Source: Apoda limacodes (Eukaryota; Arthropoda; Insecta; Lepidoptera; Limacodidae). From it: a stretch of DNA of 64,000 nucleotides. Below, one piece after another: positions 7,730 through 17,270 of the stretch. The notes under the pieces were generated by a model. That model worked only from the letters and a program-made list of their open reading frames with translations, had not been told where the DNA came from and searched no databases. The stretch covers positions 8,814,836-8,878,835 of the forward strand of contig OX291552.1 of assembly GCA_946406115.1 (NCBI GenBank), read 5' to 3'. Within the stretch, counting starts at the first letter, position 1, and every line of letters begins with the position of its first letter. The translations under genes were made by a program, and so were the position numbers.

Positions 7730-10235
7730 ATCCCTCCACCTCCCATGGTCCTTCCCGCCTTTTGGCATAACGGACCGAATCTCGGGAGATGCACGTGGTA
7801 CTTGCTCGGGGCTCTTTCCCACATGCACTATTCTTGACTCCCTACAAATAATCTTTATTTCCGTCCCATTTTCTCTTTCACTTCTCCCCAACTGGGGCGT
7901 GAACACCACAGTTACAGCGCTTCGGCTTCTCCAGGCTGGGCTACTAATGTTGCAGTAAAGTGTAAAGCTTCCTCCGCTCGTGCCATGCGTGCGCGAAGGT
8001 CTTCAGCAGTTTAAAATTGCAGTCGTTTGCCACAAGATCCGTGTGGTATATGGGGCCGATGGCCTCCCTCTTCAATTTGGCAAACATTGCGGTGCGCTCC
8101 TCTTCGTAAAGCATGCACTCCCACAGCACGTGGTCTCGCGATTCGATGGGGGCTCCGCATGGGCAGATTGGTGACTCACTGAGGGTCATACGATGAAGAC
8201 GTCCGTTAAAACAGCCATGACCGGTGAGCAGCTGTGAGACAACGTAGTCCGGCTCAAGCCAGTGCGACTTCAGTCGGTCGGCAATACTTGGTAGGAAGCT
8301 GTAAAGCTCCCTTCCGTCTTCGCTTGCTTCCCATCTCTCCTGCCATTGAGCAACAACATCCGCTCTGACCGCGCGTTTCAAATTTCTGCGCTCCTTGTTG
8401 GTCAGCCCTGTACGCTCCGACTCGACGCGTCCGGCGCGAAGCACTTCCAGGTCGGCCGGCAGTACACCCGCTAGCACAGGCAACGCTGCGGAGCTGACCG
8501 ACCTGTAAGCCTTCGTTAACAATATCAAAGCAGGTCTCTGGGTCCGCAGTAATGATTTTCTGACTAGATACATGGACGAGCGTCGGAACCATACGGCAGC
8601 AGCGTAGGCCAAGATTGCAGCATAGGTTCCCGCGTACAGTACCTTGAGTGCAGGATATTTCACCCCCCAAGCAGTAGCGGAGACCCGTGACAATTTGCCG
8701 AAGCAGCTGGCGGCTTTTTCACCTGCTTGCTGAGCATGCTGCGCGTAAGACCTCGCCTCGTCCAAAACTACTCCCAGAACCTTGGTCTGCTTTACAGACG
8801 TGATCGAGGCCCCATTCATTCTAATGCAAGGGGGGCGTTTAAATTTGCCCTTCACGGTCATCGAGTTTGACTTAACAGATGAAAAACCGAGACGGTTTCT
8901 AACGCCCCAAGCAGACACCGCTTGGAGCGTTGTTTCGGCGTGCCGTTCAATCGTAGCTCTAGAAGGGGCTTCAATCACGATCGTGATGTCGTCCGCGTAG
9001 GCCACCATAGAAATTCCGACTGGTACAGGTAACTTGAGTGCGTCGTCGAGTAGAAGGTTCCACAGGGTTGGACCGAGAACCGAGCCTTGGGGGCAGCCCA
9101 TCGTAGATGGCTTCCACACCACCTGGTTGCCGACAAATAGCCCAGTACGTCTATTGGTAAAGTAACTGGCGAGAATTCGGTAAATATTTGGAGAGCATCC
9201 GTACTGTTTGGCCTTAAGTAGTATCATCGGCCACCAGGCGTTGTCGAAGGCCCCGGCAATGTCGAGCGTGATTAGTTGGACATAGGTCTCCAGCGAGTTG
9301 GTTATTTTGTCATTTATTGTTTCCAGTGCTGTCGTGGTAGACCTGCCGCGAGTAAACCCATGTTGGGCTTCAGACAATTGATTGTGTAGACATGGAGCGC
9401 AGAGGACAATGAGTCTTTCCAGAATTTTGCCCAAAATGGGCAGAAGAGTAATAGGTCTGTATGCTTTCGGGTCGGAGAGCGGTTTGTCGTTACCCTTTGG
9501 AATCACGATGAGTTTGCCCACTTTCCAGAGGTCTGGGAATACGCCTTCTGTCAGGCATGCTGAAAACATGTGATGCATCTCGTCACCTGACGACTTCCAA
9601 GCATGCTTGACTATTTTAGCTGTAAACCCATCTAAGCCCGGGGCTGTGTTCGGGAGCTCAGCGATAATCCTGCCGACTTCGTCGCGGCTTGGAAGCCGGG
9701 AGTTGCATCCGGGAGGAGCGCAGGCAGCTGCAATGCGGACTAACCGGTGGTATCCGTCATCCTTTTGGACATCGTCATCCGGGCATAACGTGCGCAGTAG
9801 CCCTGACATAGTGTCTTCTGTATTCGTGGTATGACCCTCTAGTAACTTGGCGCCGTTGATTATATTCCGGGGGGGGCGAATTCGACCAGTAGCGGTCCGG
9901 TAAGCCAATCCCCAGGGATCATCATTGCCAGACTCTGCAATATCGCGGTGGAAGGCCAGTTCTGCTGCTTTCATTGCCTGCTTATACTTGTTGCGAGTGG
10001 AACGCAATCGCTCTCGCAATGTGGCTTCATGGCTGCTGTCGCCAGTGCGCGATTTTTGCCAGGCACGGCGGGCTTTACTCACTTCGCGACGTAGACTGTC
10101 GAGCTGCGGGGACCACCATTCGTAGCCGTTAAAATCTTTGTCATCTCGTTGGCCTAAGCATTCAGATGCGGTGCGTGTGAGAATGTCAGTATACTGCGTG
10201 CACATGTCCTCTGCTGTCTTCCTCGTATTAAACTT
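7730..10235 (-). mobile_element. R1-clade retrotransposon, copy A2 (5'-truncated, RT open)
   Basis: A-family copy inserted directly after the 28S fragment. It is truncated in ORF2 just past the endonuclease domain (DKFNTRKTAED) and runs without a stop to its 3' terminus. Both sides carry the 13-bp TGTCCCCCTAGAC (10,236-10,248 and 7,717-7,729), consistent with an R1-type target duplication. It is the best-preserved RT in the window. Lacking promoter, ORF1 and endonuclease, it should not be self-mobile. Confidence 0.88.
7944..10235 (-). CDS. ORF2 RT portion of A2, uninterrupted
   Basis: About 764 uninterrupted codons of R1-clade ORF2. An ATG at 10,301 lies upstream in the 28S fragment and is an accident of read-through (785 codons from there). 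The order is linker with GYEWWSPQLDSLRRE, RT entry PNTAPGLDGFTAKIVKHAW, motif A FDNAWW (9,231-9,248), motif B MGCPQGSVLGPTLWN, motif C YADD (8,988-8,999), thumb and connection, and a C-terminal zinc motif CPCGAPIESRDHVLWEC before YTLLQH and stop. All RT catalytic aspartates are present. It lacks the N-terminal endonuclease, so autonomous activity is unlikely. Expression would need read-through from upstream rDNA or elements, which I cannot assess. Confidence 0.85.
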   Translation of the reverse strand, partial: KFNTRKTAEDMCTQYTDILTRTASECLGQRDDKDFNGYEWWSPQLDSLRREVSKARRAWQKSRTGDSSHEATLRERLRSTRNKYKQAMKAAELAFHRDIAESGNDDPWGLAYRTATGRIRPPRNIINGAKLLEGHTTNTEDTMSGLLRTLCPDDDVQKDDGYHRLVRIAAACAPPGCNSRLPSRDEVGRIIAELPNTAPGLDGFTAKIVKHAWKSSGDEMHHMFSACLTEGVFPDLWKVGKLIVIPKGNDKPLSDPKAYRPITLLPILGKILERLIVLCAPCLHNQLSEAQHGFTRGRSTTTALETINDKITNSLETYVQLITLDIAGAFDNAWWPMILLKAKQYGCSPNIYRILASYFTNRRTGLFVGNQVVWKPSTMGCPQGSVLGPTLWNLLLDDALKLPVPVGISMVAYADDITIVIEAPSRATIERHAETTLQAVSAWGVRNRLGFSSVKSNSMTVKGKFKRPPCIRMNGASITSVKQTKVLGVVLDEARSYAQHAQQAGEKAASCFGKLSRVSATAWGVKYPALKVLYAGTYAAILAYAAAVWFRRSSMYLVRKSLLRTQRPALILLTKAYRSVSSAALPVLAGVLPADLEVLRAGRVESERTGLTNKERRNLKRAVRADVVAQWQERWEASEDGRELYSFLPSIADRLKSHWLEPDYVVSQLLTGHGCFNGRLHRMTLSESPICPCGAPIESRDHVLWECMLYEEERTAMFAKLKREAIGPIYHTDLVANDCNFKLLKTFAHAWHERRKLYTLLQH

Positions 10236-10248
10236 GTCTAGGGGGACA
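10236..10248 (-). repeat. 5' copy of the A2 flanking repeat, inside the 28S target
   Basis: Minus strand TGTCCCCCTAGAC follows GATTCCCAC of the 28S fragment exactly where canonical 28S has TGTCCCTATCTACT. It is therefore both the 28S R1 target position and the 5' member of the A2 direct repeat. Confidence 0.75.
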
Positions 10249-10250
10249 GT

Positions 10251-10283
<33 letters not shown>

Positions 10284-10366
10284 TATTAGATGACAAAGCA
10301 TTTAGCTGGCTTAAAATAGTCATAGTGGGTCCCGCCGCTTACTCGCGCTTGCTTGAATTCTTCACG
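10249..10366 (-). rRNA. 28S rRNA gene fragment ending at the R1 site
   Basis: The minus strand reads GAATTCAAGCAAGCGCG..., then TAATAAGTGACGCGCATGAA, TGGATTAACGAGATTCCCAC. This follows the conserved 28S segment around the R2 and R1 insertion sites, including the R2-site region TTTTAAGCCAGC (canonical CTTAAGGTAGCC). It has several substitutions against the canonical sequence, so it is a decayed or pseudogene copy of about 118 bases, not a working rRNA gene. Upstream it abuts an ORF1 remnant; downstream it runs straight into the R1 target site and copy A2. Confidence 0.88.
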
Positions 10367-11220
10367 TTGTGCGTGTAGGCGCGCTGGGCAATCCGTCGTA
10401 GTGTGCGGAGGCGTCTTTGCGCTTGAAGCGCTTGCAGGTAGCACAACATGCGGGCTCTTCCGACGTACAGCGATCGCCGGGGTGGCCTGTGTTCCCGCAT
10501 CTTGCACAGGTGATTTCCGCGGAGTGGCAGTATTTTTCTGGGTGCCCGTACTGGTGATACTTATTGCAACAGGTCACACGCAGGTAGTCTCCCACATCTG
10601 CCTCATCCCAGTCTATGTAGAAGAGTTTGAGAGACAACAGCTTGTCCCTCAGGGCAGCGGAGCACTCCAACACGATGGTGGTCCGTCGTCGTCGTCGTTG
10701 CTTGTTAAGCCTGTCCACAGGCGATTCCGGGTCATCGCTCAAGTTGATGCTGTGACGTCTAAGTGCCACCAAGGGCAGCCTCTGTTTAGGCTCAACCACT
10801 TTCAGCGTCTTTGGGGCCGCATCAGACGACACTGAGGCAAGGCCGGTAACCAGCTGCAGCTCGAGGGAGGAGCAAGGGAGCTTAGTGGCCCTTCACCGCC
10901 TGATGGACCCGATCGATCAGCTCAATTTTGCTTAGGCCGGCTAGTCCAGTTTTCGGACAGCACAGGAATTTCTTCATGCAGTCTGTGTTTCGGTGTCCCG
11001 TTTCTCCACAGTTTCCAGAAGAAGTATCTTTGTCTAGAGAAGCGCTTCGCATTTGAGGTAGCAAGTGACTCGTATGTAGTCGAATACTTCGACGCGCTCT
11101 CAGTCTATTTAGACCTGTTTTTCTTAGGCTAATCTCCTCGTGCGTCCACACTGGGTCGTCTCGGAAGTGCTGGTCATTGAGAAATTTGGGTCTGTCACCA
11201 TAATTTCCATTTTTTAGCAT
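10367..11220 (-). pseudogene. R1-clade ORF1 remnant, family C
   Basis: Several broken frames match R1-type ORF1. Between 10,832 and 10,367 lie FYIDWDEADVGDYLRVTC and the knuckles CNKYHQYGHPEKYC, CARCGNTGHPGDRC and CCATCKRFKRKD, closely paralleling ORF1 of A1. Upstream (10,882-11,220) another piece has DDPVWTHEEIS, CGETGHRNTDC and LSKIELIDRVHQAVKG. The last is normally N-terminal of the knuckles, so the remnant is rearranged or built from two copies. The C-terminus passes from CPARLHAQRE directly into the 28S fragment. Family membership beyond R1 clade is uncertain. Confidence 0.75.
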
Positions 11221-11874
11221 TTTATTCAGTTCGTGATTCAGATCCGCATTATTTTTCTTCCTCCACCAGACATATATAATTTCCGATACCCCAACAGAGC
11301 TAAGTTTACCGCCCTTACGACAGCTTTGTTGATTTTGGAGGTGTCCGCAATCTCGATATCCGAAACGTTGTTAATATTACAAAACAGTTAATAAAATATA
11401 ACAGCAAGAGTCAAGTTCTCGACAAATAAAGTTCACTTTTGCTCGTCTGATCGGCCTAATCCTACCTGTGTTTTTGCTAAAGAGGAGCGACGATGGGTGA
11501 ATCTCGAGCCAACCTCGCGTCTCGCTCGCAGCGGCCTCGTATACGTGGTGGCTACGATGAGTGAGCAGGAAGGCACAATGCTGTGGCTGGAGCAGAACAG
11601 CGTCTCGCTCGACTGGCGCAGTTCTGCACCAAACACAAATTCAGACTCGCAATTTATCGAGAAAACTCTGCTTAGTTAGTTCAAGGTTACAAGTCCGTTT
11701 CCCACGAAAGGTATTGTTAAGGTATTATTAAGGTTATTTATAAGTTGGAAATAAACTTACCTAATTACAAATGTTAAAAGTAGCACAAAACTGGTAAAAA
11801 CCAAGAAAGACTATTTAACGTTGGGGCAACGCGGAAGCGGCACCTTCCCCAACTGAATGTTATGGTTTTAGTGG
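11221..11874. other. No gene recognised
   Basis: A GC-richer patch (about 11,430-11,640) is open on both strands for 60-67 codons, but neither product resembles a known protein. Nothing else is supported. Confidence 0.3.
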
Positions 11875-12580
11875 CAGGTGTACAACGGCAATTTCGCTCG
11901 AAAACTGCAAATCGATGTAGAGTTTAGCCGTTTGGGACACAGGTACTTTAGGGCAAAACAATAAAATTTATTTACAATAAAATTCCTTAAAATATTTCCC
12001 TTTGGGTTATGATGTCATCAATTTTTTGTATAGGATTTTAAATTTTTTTTTTCAGAAACCCATCGTGTGGTGTATCAAATGAAAGGGCTTAATGAGCCGG
12101 TTCTAAAAATATACCGCACTATTACCTTTGGGCTACTTTTTTCCTTAGAATCCAAAAAGTATTTTCAAAACATACCAAGTTTGGGCCCCTCCAAGTAGAA
12201 GACTACTAAGTATTTTTCTCTAATATATACTTTAAATGAATACTGAGCCGTCTTCTACCTGGAGGGGCACAAACTTGGTATATTTTGAAAATACTTTAGA
12301 TTTATAGGTAATAGTGTGGCATATTTTTAGAACCGGCCCAAAGGTAATAGTGTGGCATATTTTTAGAAACGGCTCATCAAGCCCTTTCATTTGACACCCC
12401 ACACGATGGGTTTATGAAAAAAACAAAATTATATCCCATACAAAAAATTGATGACACCATAACACCCCAAGGAAAATATTTTAAGGAACTGCGGCTCAAA
12501 ATTATTGTTTTGCCCTAAAGTACCTGTGTGTCAAATGGCTAAACTCTACATCGATTTGCGGTTTTTTTTGCGTACACCTA
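11875..12580. mobile_element. Foldback element with ~340-bp arms
   Basis: The left arm (CAGGTGTAC... from 11,875) and the reverse complement of the right arm (ending GTACACCTA at 12,580) match over almost their whole length. Shared blocks include AAATCGATGTAGAGTTTAGC, CAGGTACTTTAGGGCAAAAC, CCCATCGTGTGG and GTAGAAGAC. Only a short AT-rich centre (about 12,215-12,240) is unpaired. The right arm repeats one ~35-base block (GGTAATAGTGTGGCATATTT at 12,308 and 12,344). No ORF is present. This fits a non-autonomous foldback or MITE-type DNA element. Confidence 0.85.
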
Positions 12581-12585
12581 GGACT

Positions 12586-13497
12586 ATTTTATGATAAATC
12601 CACTACAGTTTATAAAGAAAATTGTTGTGCCAGGTTTTTTTGGAGCTTCTGACATGTTTTGATCTTTACCAACTGGACTATTAATGTCGAATTACTTAGT
12701 ACATAGTACATGGAACATTCTGAAAATGTAAACCTTGTCTTAGATGGTTTTTAATTGATTAAATGAACCTTTACCAAAGAATTTTTTATTTTTATACCAT
12801 TTGGCAAACACCCCACCTGATACTCAGCTGGTCAAAGTAGCCTATAGGGGCTTGCAACACTTTATTTGCAACTTGCAATAATTTGTTTACCGTGTTTTGG
12901 TTCCCGTCTTTAGCATCTGATATGGAGTCAAATTTTGCATTATTTATTAACTGAACTCGCGGGTGTTAAAAATATTATGTAAAATACTACAGGATGCCGG
13001 CAATAAAAGCCGGTACAGTTACATCAACGGTTCCCAAAGTTACAATTGGATATTTTGAACATATAAATACTTTCTATCGCTTTTATTTAGTTAAGTTGAC
13101 CCTCCGTGGCGTTGCGTAAACTGTAAGTAACATGCCATTTGATCGCCTGCCAATATGTTTTATTTTTGTTTTTGTGTACAATGAATTATTTTTATGATAA
13201 ATCCACTACAGTTTATAAAGAAAATTGTTGTGCCAGGTTTTTTTGGAGCTTCCGACATGTTTTGATCTTTACCAACTGAACTTGCGGGTGTTAAAAATAT
13301 TATGTAAAATACTACAGGATGCCGGCAATAAAAGCCGGTACAGATACATCAACGGTTGCTAAAGTTACAATTGGATATTTTGAACATATAAATACTTTCT
13401 ATCGCTTTTATTTAGTTAAGTTGACCCTCCTTGGCGTTGCGTAAAATGTAAGCAACATGCCATTTGATCGCCTGCCAATATGTTTTATTTTGTTTTT
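12586..13497. repeat. Tandem duplication with one unit interrupted
   Basis: Unit 1 (12,586-13,169) and unit 2 (13,189-13,497) share TATGATAAATCCACTACAGT, GGATGCCGGCAATAAAAGCC and GATCGCCTGCCAATATG with few mismatches. Unit 1 carries about 270 extra bases (roughly 12,681-12,952) after ACCAACTG that unit 2 lacks. A short hairpin CCGGCAATAAAAGCCGG is present in both. Confidence 0.85.
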
Positions 13498-13958
13498 ATT
13501 ATGTTTATTTTTTTTTTGTTTATTTGAACACAGTTGTTTGGCAAAGGTATTTAATCAATAAATCCTTATTCCTTTTGTTTGCATTAATAAAGCACTTATT
13601 AATAAGCAGTCACCGAACCACTCACCAGGTGATAACAGACTCCTCTCACAACTCTGAGAGGACGTAGGGGTCCCTAGATAGAAAGATTTTTACCTACAAT
13701 TAAAATCCTTATTGTGGTCCTATTGAGGCCTACCTGGTCAAACGCATTGACCAAAAGAAATGGTGCACCCTGGTAAATAGACGGTGAGCGGGAGCATTCG
13801 ACAATGGCGCCACGAATGGACAGAATGGAGGCGGAAATGCATTAAAATCACAACCACGCTCTCTCACAACTCGAAGAGGACGTAGGGGCAGCAATAACCG
13901 TATTTTGGGCATATTTTTGGACCCGTCACTTAGTTGATAATTATATATTATTTTTTAG
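13498..13958. other. No gene recognised
   Basis: A related ~24-base word (CTCTCACAACTC...GAGGACGTAGGGG) occurs twice, near 13,636 and 13,859. Otherwise nothing recognisable. Confidence 0.4.
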
Positions 13959-14456
13959 ATGGTGCATGATACACGTCTACACAAAATAAGTAACTATTTT
14001 ATGGGGCAATGTATACACTTTTACAACAAAGTTCCCAATAAAATTCAAAATCTATCAATAAGTAAATTTAAATCTTTTATCAAGCAGGTACTTTGTAAAA
14101 AGGCATACTACAATATTTCAGACTATGTAAATGATAAAAATCCTTGGGACTGATGATGCTCAATTACAGGATGCATAGGTAAACCAAATTAAAATGGAAA
14201 TAACATAAAATTGTACGACTAAAAATTTTTTATTTAAAATATTAATTGTATTTTAGTTTATTTGTATTATTGATAGTGTTTTTAAAAGAGTAACTATCGA
14301 GTTTCTTGCCGGATTCTTCTCGGTAGAAATCAACAACATTGTGAACCGGCGGGAAGGTGGGAGGGTTCAAAAAATAATATTTTATAACTTTGACGATTCA
14401 AAAGTGATTGTAAAATCCTTTTTTGAATAAACCATTTTGACTTTGACTTTGACTTA
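13959..14456 (+). mobile_element. CR1-type LINE, 3' end
   Basis: A 5'-truncated LINE tail. It encodes the last ~65 residues of an RT protein (MVHDTRLHKISNYFMGQC...) and then a 3' UTR ending in CATTTTGACTTTGACTTTGA. The same protein end and 3' UTR occur on the minus strand at 54,010-54,530 with high similarity, where the upstream RT is present. The (TTTGAC)n tail marks the true 3' terminus. Confidence 0.85.
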
Positions 14457-14596
14457 GAGGATTTATAAATCTTATTCTATATAAGACCGTTTCATAACCT
14501 GTAGATTACTTTTTGAATAACTCAAAACGGATATTCCATTCAAAAGATATTAGGAATTTAAAAATGTCCAGTTTAACAAAATACTAATAGAAAAAT

Positions 14597-14826
14597 CTGC
14601 CAAGTGCGGGTCGGACTCGCAAACGAAGGGTTTCGTACCATTATCTCTAAAAAAAAAAATCACGTCTGGTGTATGGGAGCCCCTCTTAAATATTTGTTTT
14701 ATTTTAATGTAATTATTTAATTTATTTTATTATATTTTCACGAGATACAGCCTGGTGACAGACGGACGGACAGCGGAGTCTTCGTAATAGGGTCCCGTTT
14801 TTTACCCTTTAGGTACGGTACCCTAA
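14597..14826 (+). repeat. Interspersed repeat, family R-II
   Basis: Begins GCCAAGTGCGGGTCGGACTC and ends GTCCCGTTTTTTACCC...GGTACGGTACCC, with the diagnostic inner block GACGGACGGACAGCGGAGTC. Other copies in the window: 30,290-30,375, 34,160-34,385, 38,380-38,770, 41,013-41,435 (minus) and 46,685-46,795. The style recalls microsatellite-associated interspersed elements described in Lepidoptera; that link is inference. Confidence 0.75.
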
Positions 14827-14899
14827 AAATTATTTTTCACCTCTATGTTCTCTTGTCAAAATGTAACACGCTTTTATCAAAAATTTGAGGGTTAACATT

Positions 14900-15053
14900 T
14901 TGACGGCATCATCTTTAAAATAATTCAAGAAAATAGGCGAATTACATACGAAGAGATTCAGCATACACTGCAGATTGGTTCGGGAACCTTTCACAAGATT
15001 CTACACGAACACCTTCGCGTGATTAGGATAGTTTCGCGCTGGGTGCCGCAAGC
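14900..15053 (+). pseudogene. mariner-type transposase fragment
   Basis: About 51 open codons without an initiator read KIIQENRRITYEEIQ, then IGSGTFHKILHEHL and VSRWVPQ. This is the second helix-turn-helix region of mariner/Tc1-family transposases, which bind terminal repeats. The DDE catalytic domain is absent. The surrounding sequence shows no clear terminal repeats, so this is a short relic of an old DNA transposon. Confidence 0.8.
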
Positions 15054-16907
15054 GCCGGCCAAGTGCGTGTTACACGGTTATTATAAGTAAGGGTTTCGTA
15101 AAATGGGAACTATAACGAATATCAGTGGTTTAAAAGTTATGTAGCATATACCTATAACGAAATTAAAAGGAAACTATCATATCAAATTGTATATATTTTG
15201 GGAATAGACCTAGTCAAACATGCCATCTTAGTCAATGATAAATCAGGCTTCTTGTTTTATCCACAAAGAATCTTTAACTGTCCTGAATGGCTTCGGGAAA
15301 AGGATGGTAACTAAGGCTGTGCCTTTGTTTGTTTTTGCTTGTCTTGACGGGGGTATTGACTTGCATCCAAAAATATATAAGGGGCATTTTGTTAACTAGC
15401 ATTATACGCATTGAATGCGCTCAATGCTTTTTAGGCGCACATTCGATCGTTCTGTTGACAAAAAATTAAAAGCTTTGAAAAAAAGAATTAGCTGCACATA
15501 TTTGGGAGGTAGAGCAGTGGATGCGCTGTCACATTAGAAAACAGATCTACTGAGAAAAAAATGTCTCACTAGATCCATGATGGATCTAGACAATGGATCT
15601 ACTGAGAATGATCACAATAATTGAACGGCCATAATTTTAGTTTGCATTACACGAACAGAACGATTACAATGCCTATGTGATGTCATAGCTCTCAATTCCG
15701 TCAACAAAAATGCTTTAGTTTTGTGGCAGACGGACGATGTCGACATATGTTACATAGGGATACGTAAAACGTACAATGATTCCTTTGGCACCCTTTAAGT
15801 ACGAAGCACGACAAAAATACTAATTAAAGTTTGTTAATTTCGTAAGTAACTTTCAACATAACATGTTTAGTTCGTTTGTTACTAACCCTTTCTTTGTAAC
15901 TACTAAACCTTTTCTGTAACAAACGACCCTCTACCTACAATGTCAACACCTCAACACCATGTTTGTCATTAAACGGGTCCACGTTCTCCATAAACACAAA
16001 TCTCATTAAAATCTCACTCAGACGCAGACCACTTACCTATTTGAATGTCGCGCCGTCTTATTCCAAATATGGCGCAAGGACCTTGCTTTACTTCCGATAG
16101 ACTTATTTTGCATGTCCAAGATCTCTCGGAATATGGTCACGCACGGTTGAAGTTTCTAGATCGTTGTATCGGCAAGAAAGCAACACGGCATCCTGACGCG
16201 GATGGAGGACGTGTTGGTCTAAGGTATCTGCATGTAGATAAAATCGGCCAAGTGCGACAGAGGGTTCCGTATCGACCAACATTTATGCAATTTACAAACA
16301 CAAACGGTATGGTGGATTTTAGCTCGAGAGGTGTCATTAAATTCGGCTCAATTGTGAGAGTGACACGAAAATACCGCGTCAAGCGCGGGTAAAAAAAAAC
16401 TAATTAGAAAAATAAAATAACCCTAAAAAGCTGTAAATAAAAATTAAAAGCAAAAAACCTTTTTAAAAAATAGCTTCTATTTAAAAGCTGATAATGGTAC
16501 GGAACCCTTCGTGCGCGAGTCCGACTCGCACTTGGCCGATTTTTATAAGGAAATAACCAAACGATTGATCACCACCTCAAAAAATCAGAAGGCTGGTTTA
16601 TATTTAGGACAACAAATAAGCGTTGCTATACAACGTGGCAACGCTGCCAGTCTTCTGGCCACTTTATCCCCTGGCAGCAACATCCAGGGCCTTTTGGAAA
16701 CCCGAACAAACACACATTGCAAGTTAAAAAAAAAAGCTTTTAAAGATAAATAAATAAAAACAATTGTGGCACTCGGGGTCTGCTGCGGTAAAAATATTGC
16801 ACAGCATTTTTTATCAACTTATAAAAAACCGGTTAGTACCCCATAGGTTTCGATTTATTTGTGAATAACTTAATACCTAAATATGCGTCAAAAATGGCCG
16901 TATTTTT
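15054..16907. other. Intergenic, no recognised gene
   Basis: Mixed AT-rich sequence. AGATCTACTGAGAA recurs near 15,542 with a variant at 15,595, and pieces resembling the GCCAAGTGCG/GGTTCCGTA interspersed repeats lie near 16,243-16,275 and 16,497-16,540. One 115-codon ORF is listed separately. Confidence 0.4.
16045..16392 (+). CDS. Unrecognised 115-codon ORF, doubtful
   Basis: Starts MSRRLIPNMAQGPCF and ends YRVKRG. I recognise no family, signal peptide or membrane segment. The second half overlaps repeat words (GCCAAGTGCG followed by GGTTCCGTA), so at least that part is interspersed-repeat DNA read in frame. Most likely a chance ORF. Confidence 0.15.
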   Translation: MSRRLIPNMAQGPCFTSDRLILHVQDLSEYGHARLKFLDRCIGKKATRHPDADGGRVGLRYLHVDKIGQVRQRVPYRPTFMQFTNTNGMVDFSSRGVIKFGSIVRVTRKYRVKRG

Positions 16908-17270
16908 GAAGTGAAAACTTCTTTAGCGGCGTTGTGCACTTTTTTTGTGATGGGTAAAAAATGTTAAACTCGCGTCAGGATCACGAGACCTGATCGAAAA
17001 TTCGTAAGACGGAGGGAGAGTAGGAGAGGGAGTATCCCCTCTCTCTACCGTGCGGCAAAGTTCTGTAGTGTTAAATATTTAATGTAATATTAATTGTCAT
17101 GTTTGTGTACGATAGGGCAAAAAATGAATATTGTATTTTACCACATAAATGGTAGTACTTTTATAGTGATAATTAAAGCAATTCGTGCAAAATTATTCCC
17201 TAACCATTCCAAAATATCAAAAATTATATTCAAGTTTTCACTTCTGCCGGCACTCCCGGAGTGCAACCCG
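16908..17270 (+). mobile_element. Palindrome-ended inverted-repeat element, copy 1
   Basis: The left end is GAAGTGAAAACTTCTTTAGC and the right end reads GTTTTCACTTC followed by TGCCGGCACTCCCGGAGTGC. GAAGTGAAAAC is inverted between the ends, and the right end carries a perfect palindrome GCACTCCCGGAGTGC. Four related copies lie at 25,531, 25,733, 27,195 and 37,508. No transposase; a non-autonomous DNA element family is the best reading. Confidence 0.75.

Noticed and set aside
8254..8670. 138-codon minus-strand ORF inside A2
   Set aside because: It is another frame of the true ORF2. The ORF2 frame has RT and zinc motifs across this stretch.
10249..10366. Working 28S rRNA gene
   Set aside because: Only ~118 bases are present, with several substitutions and transposon sequence on both sides.
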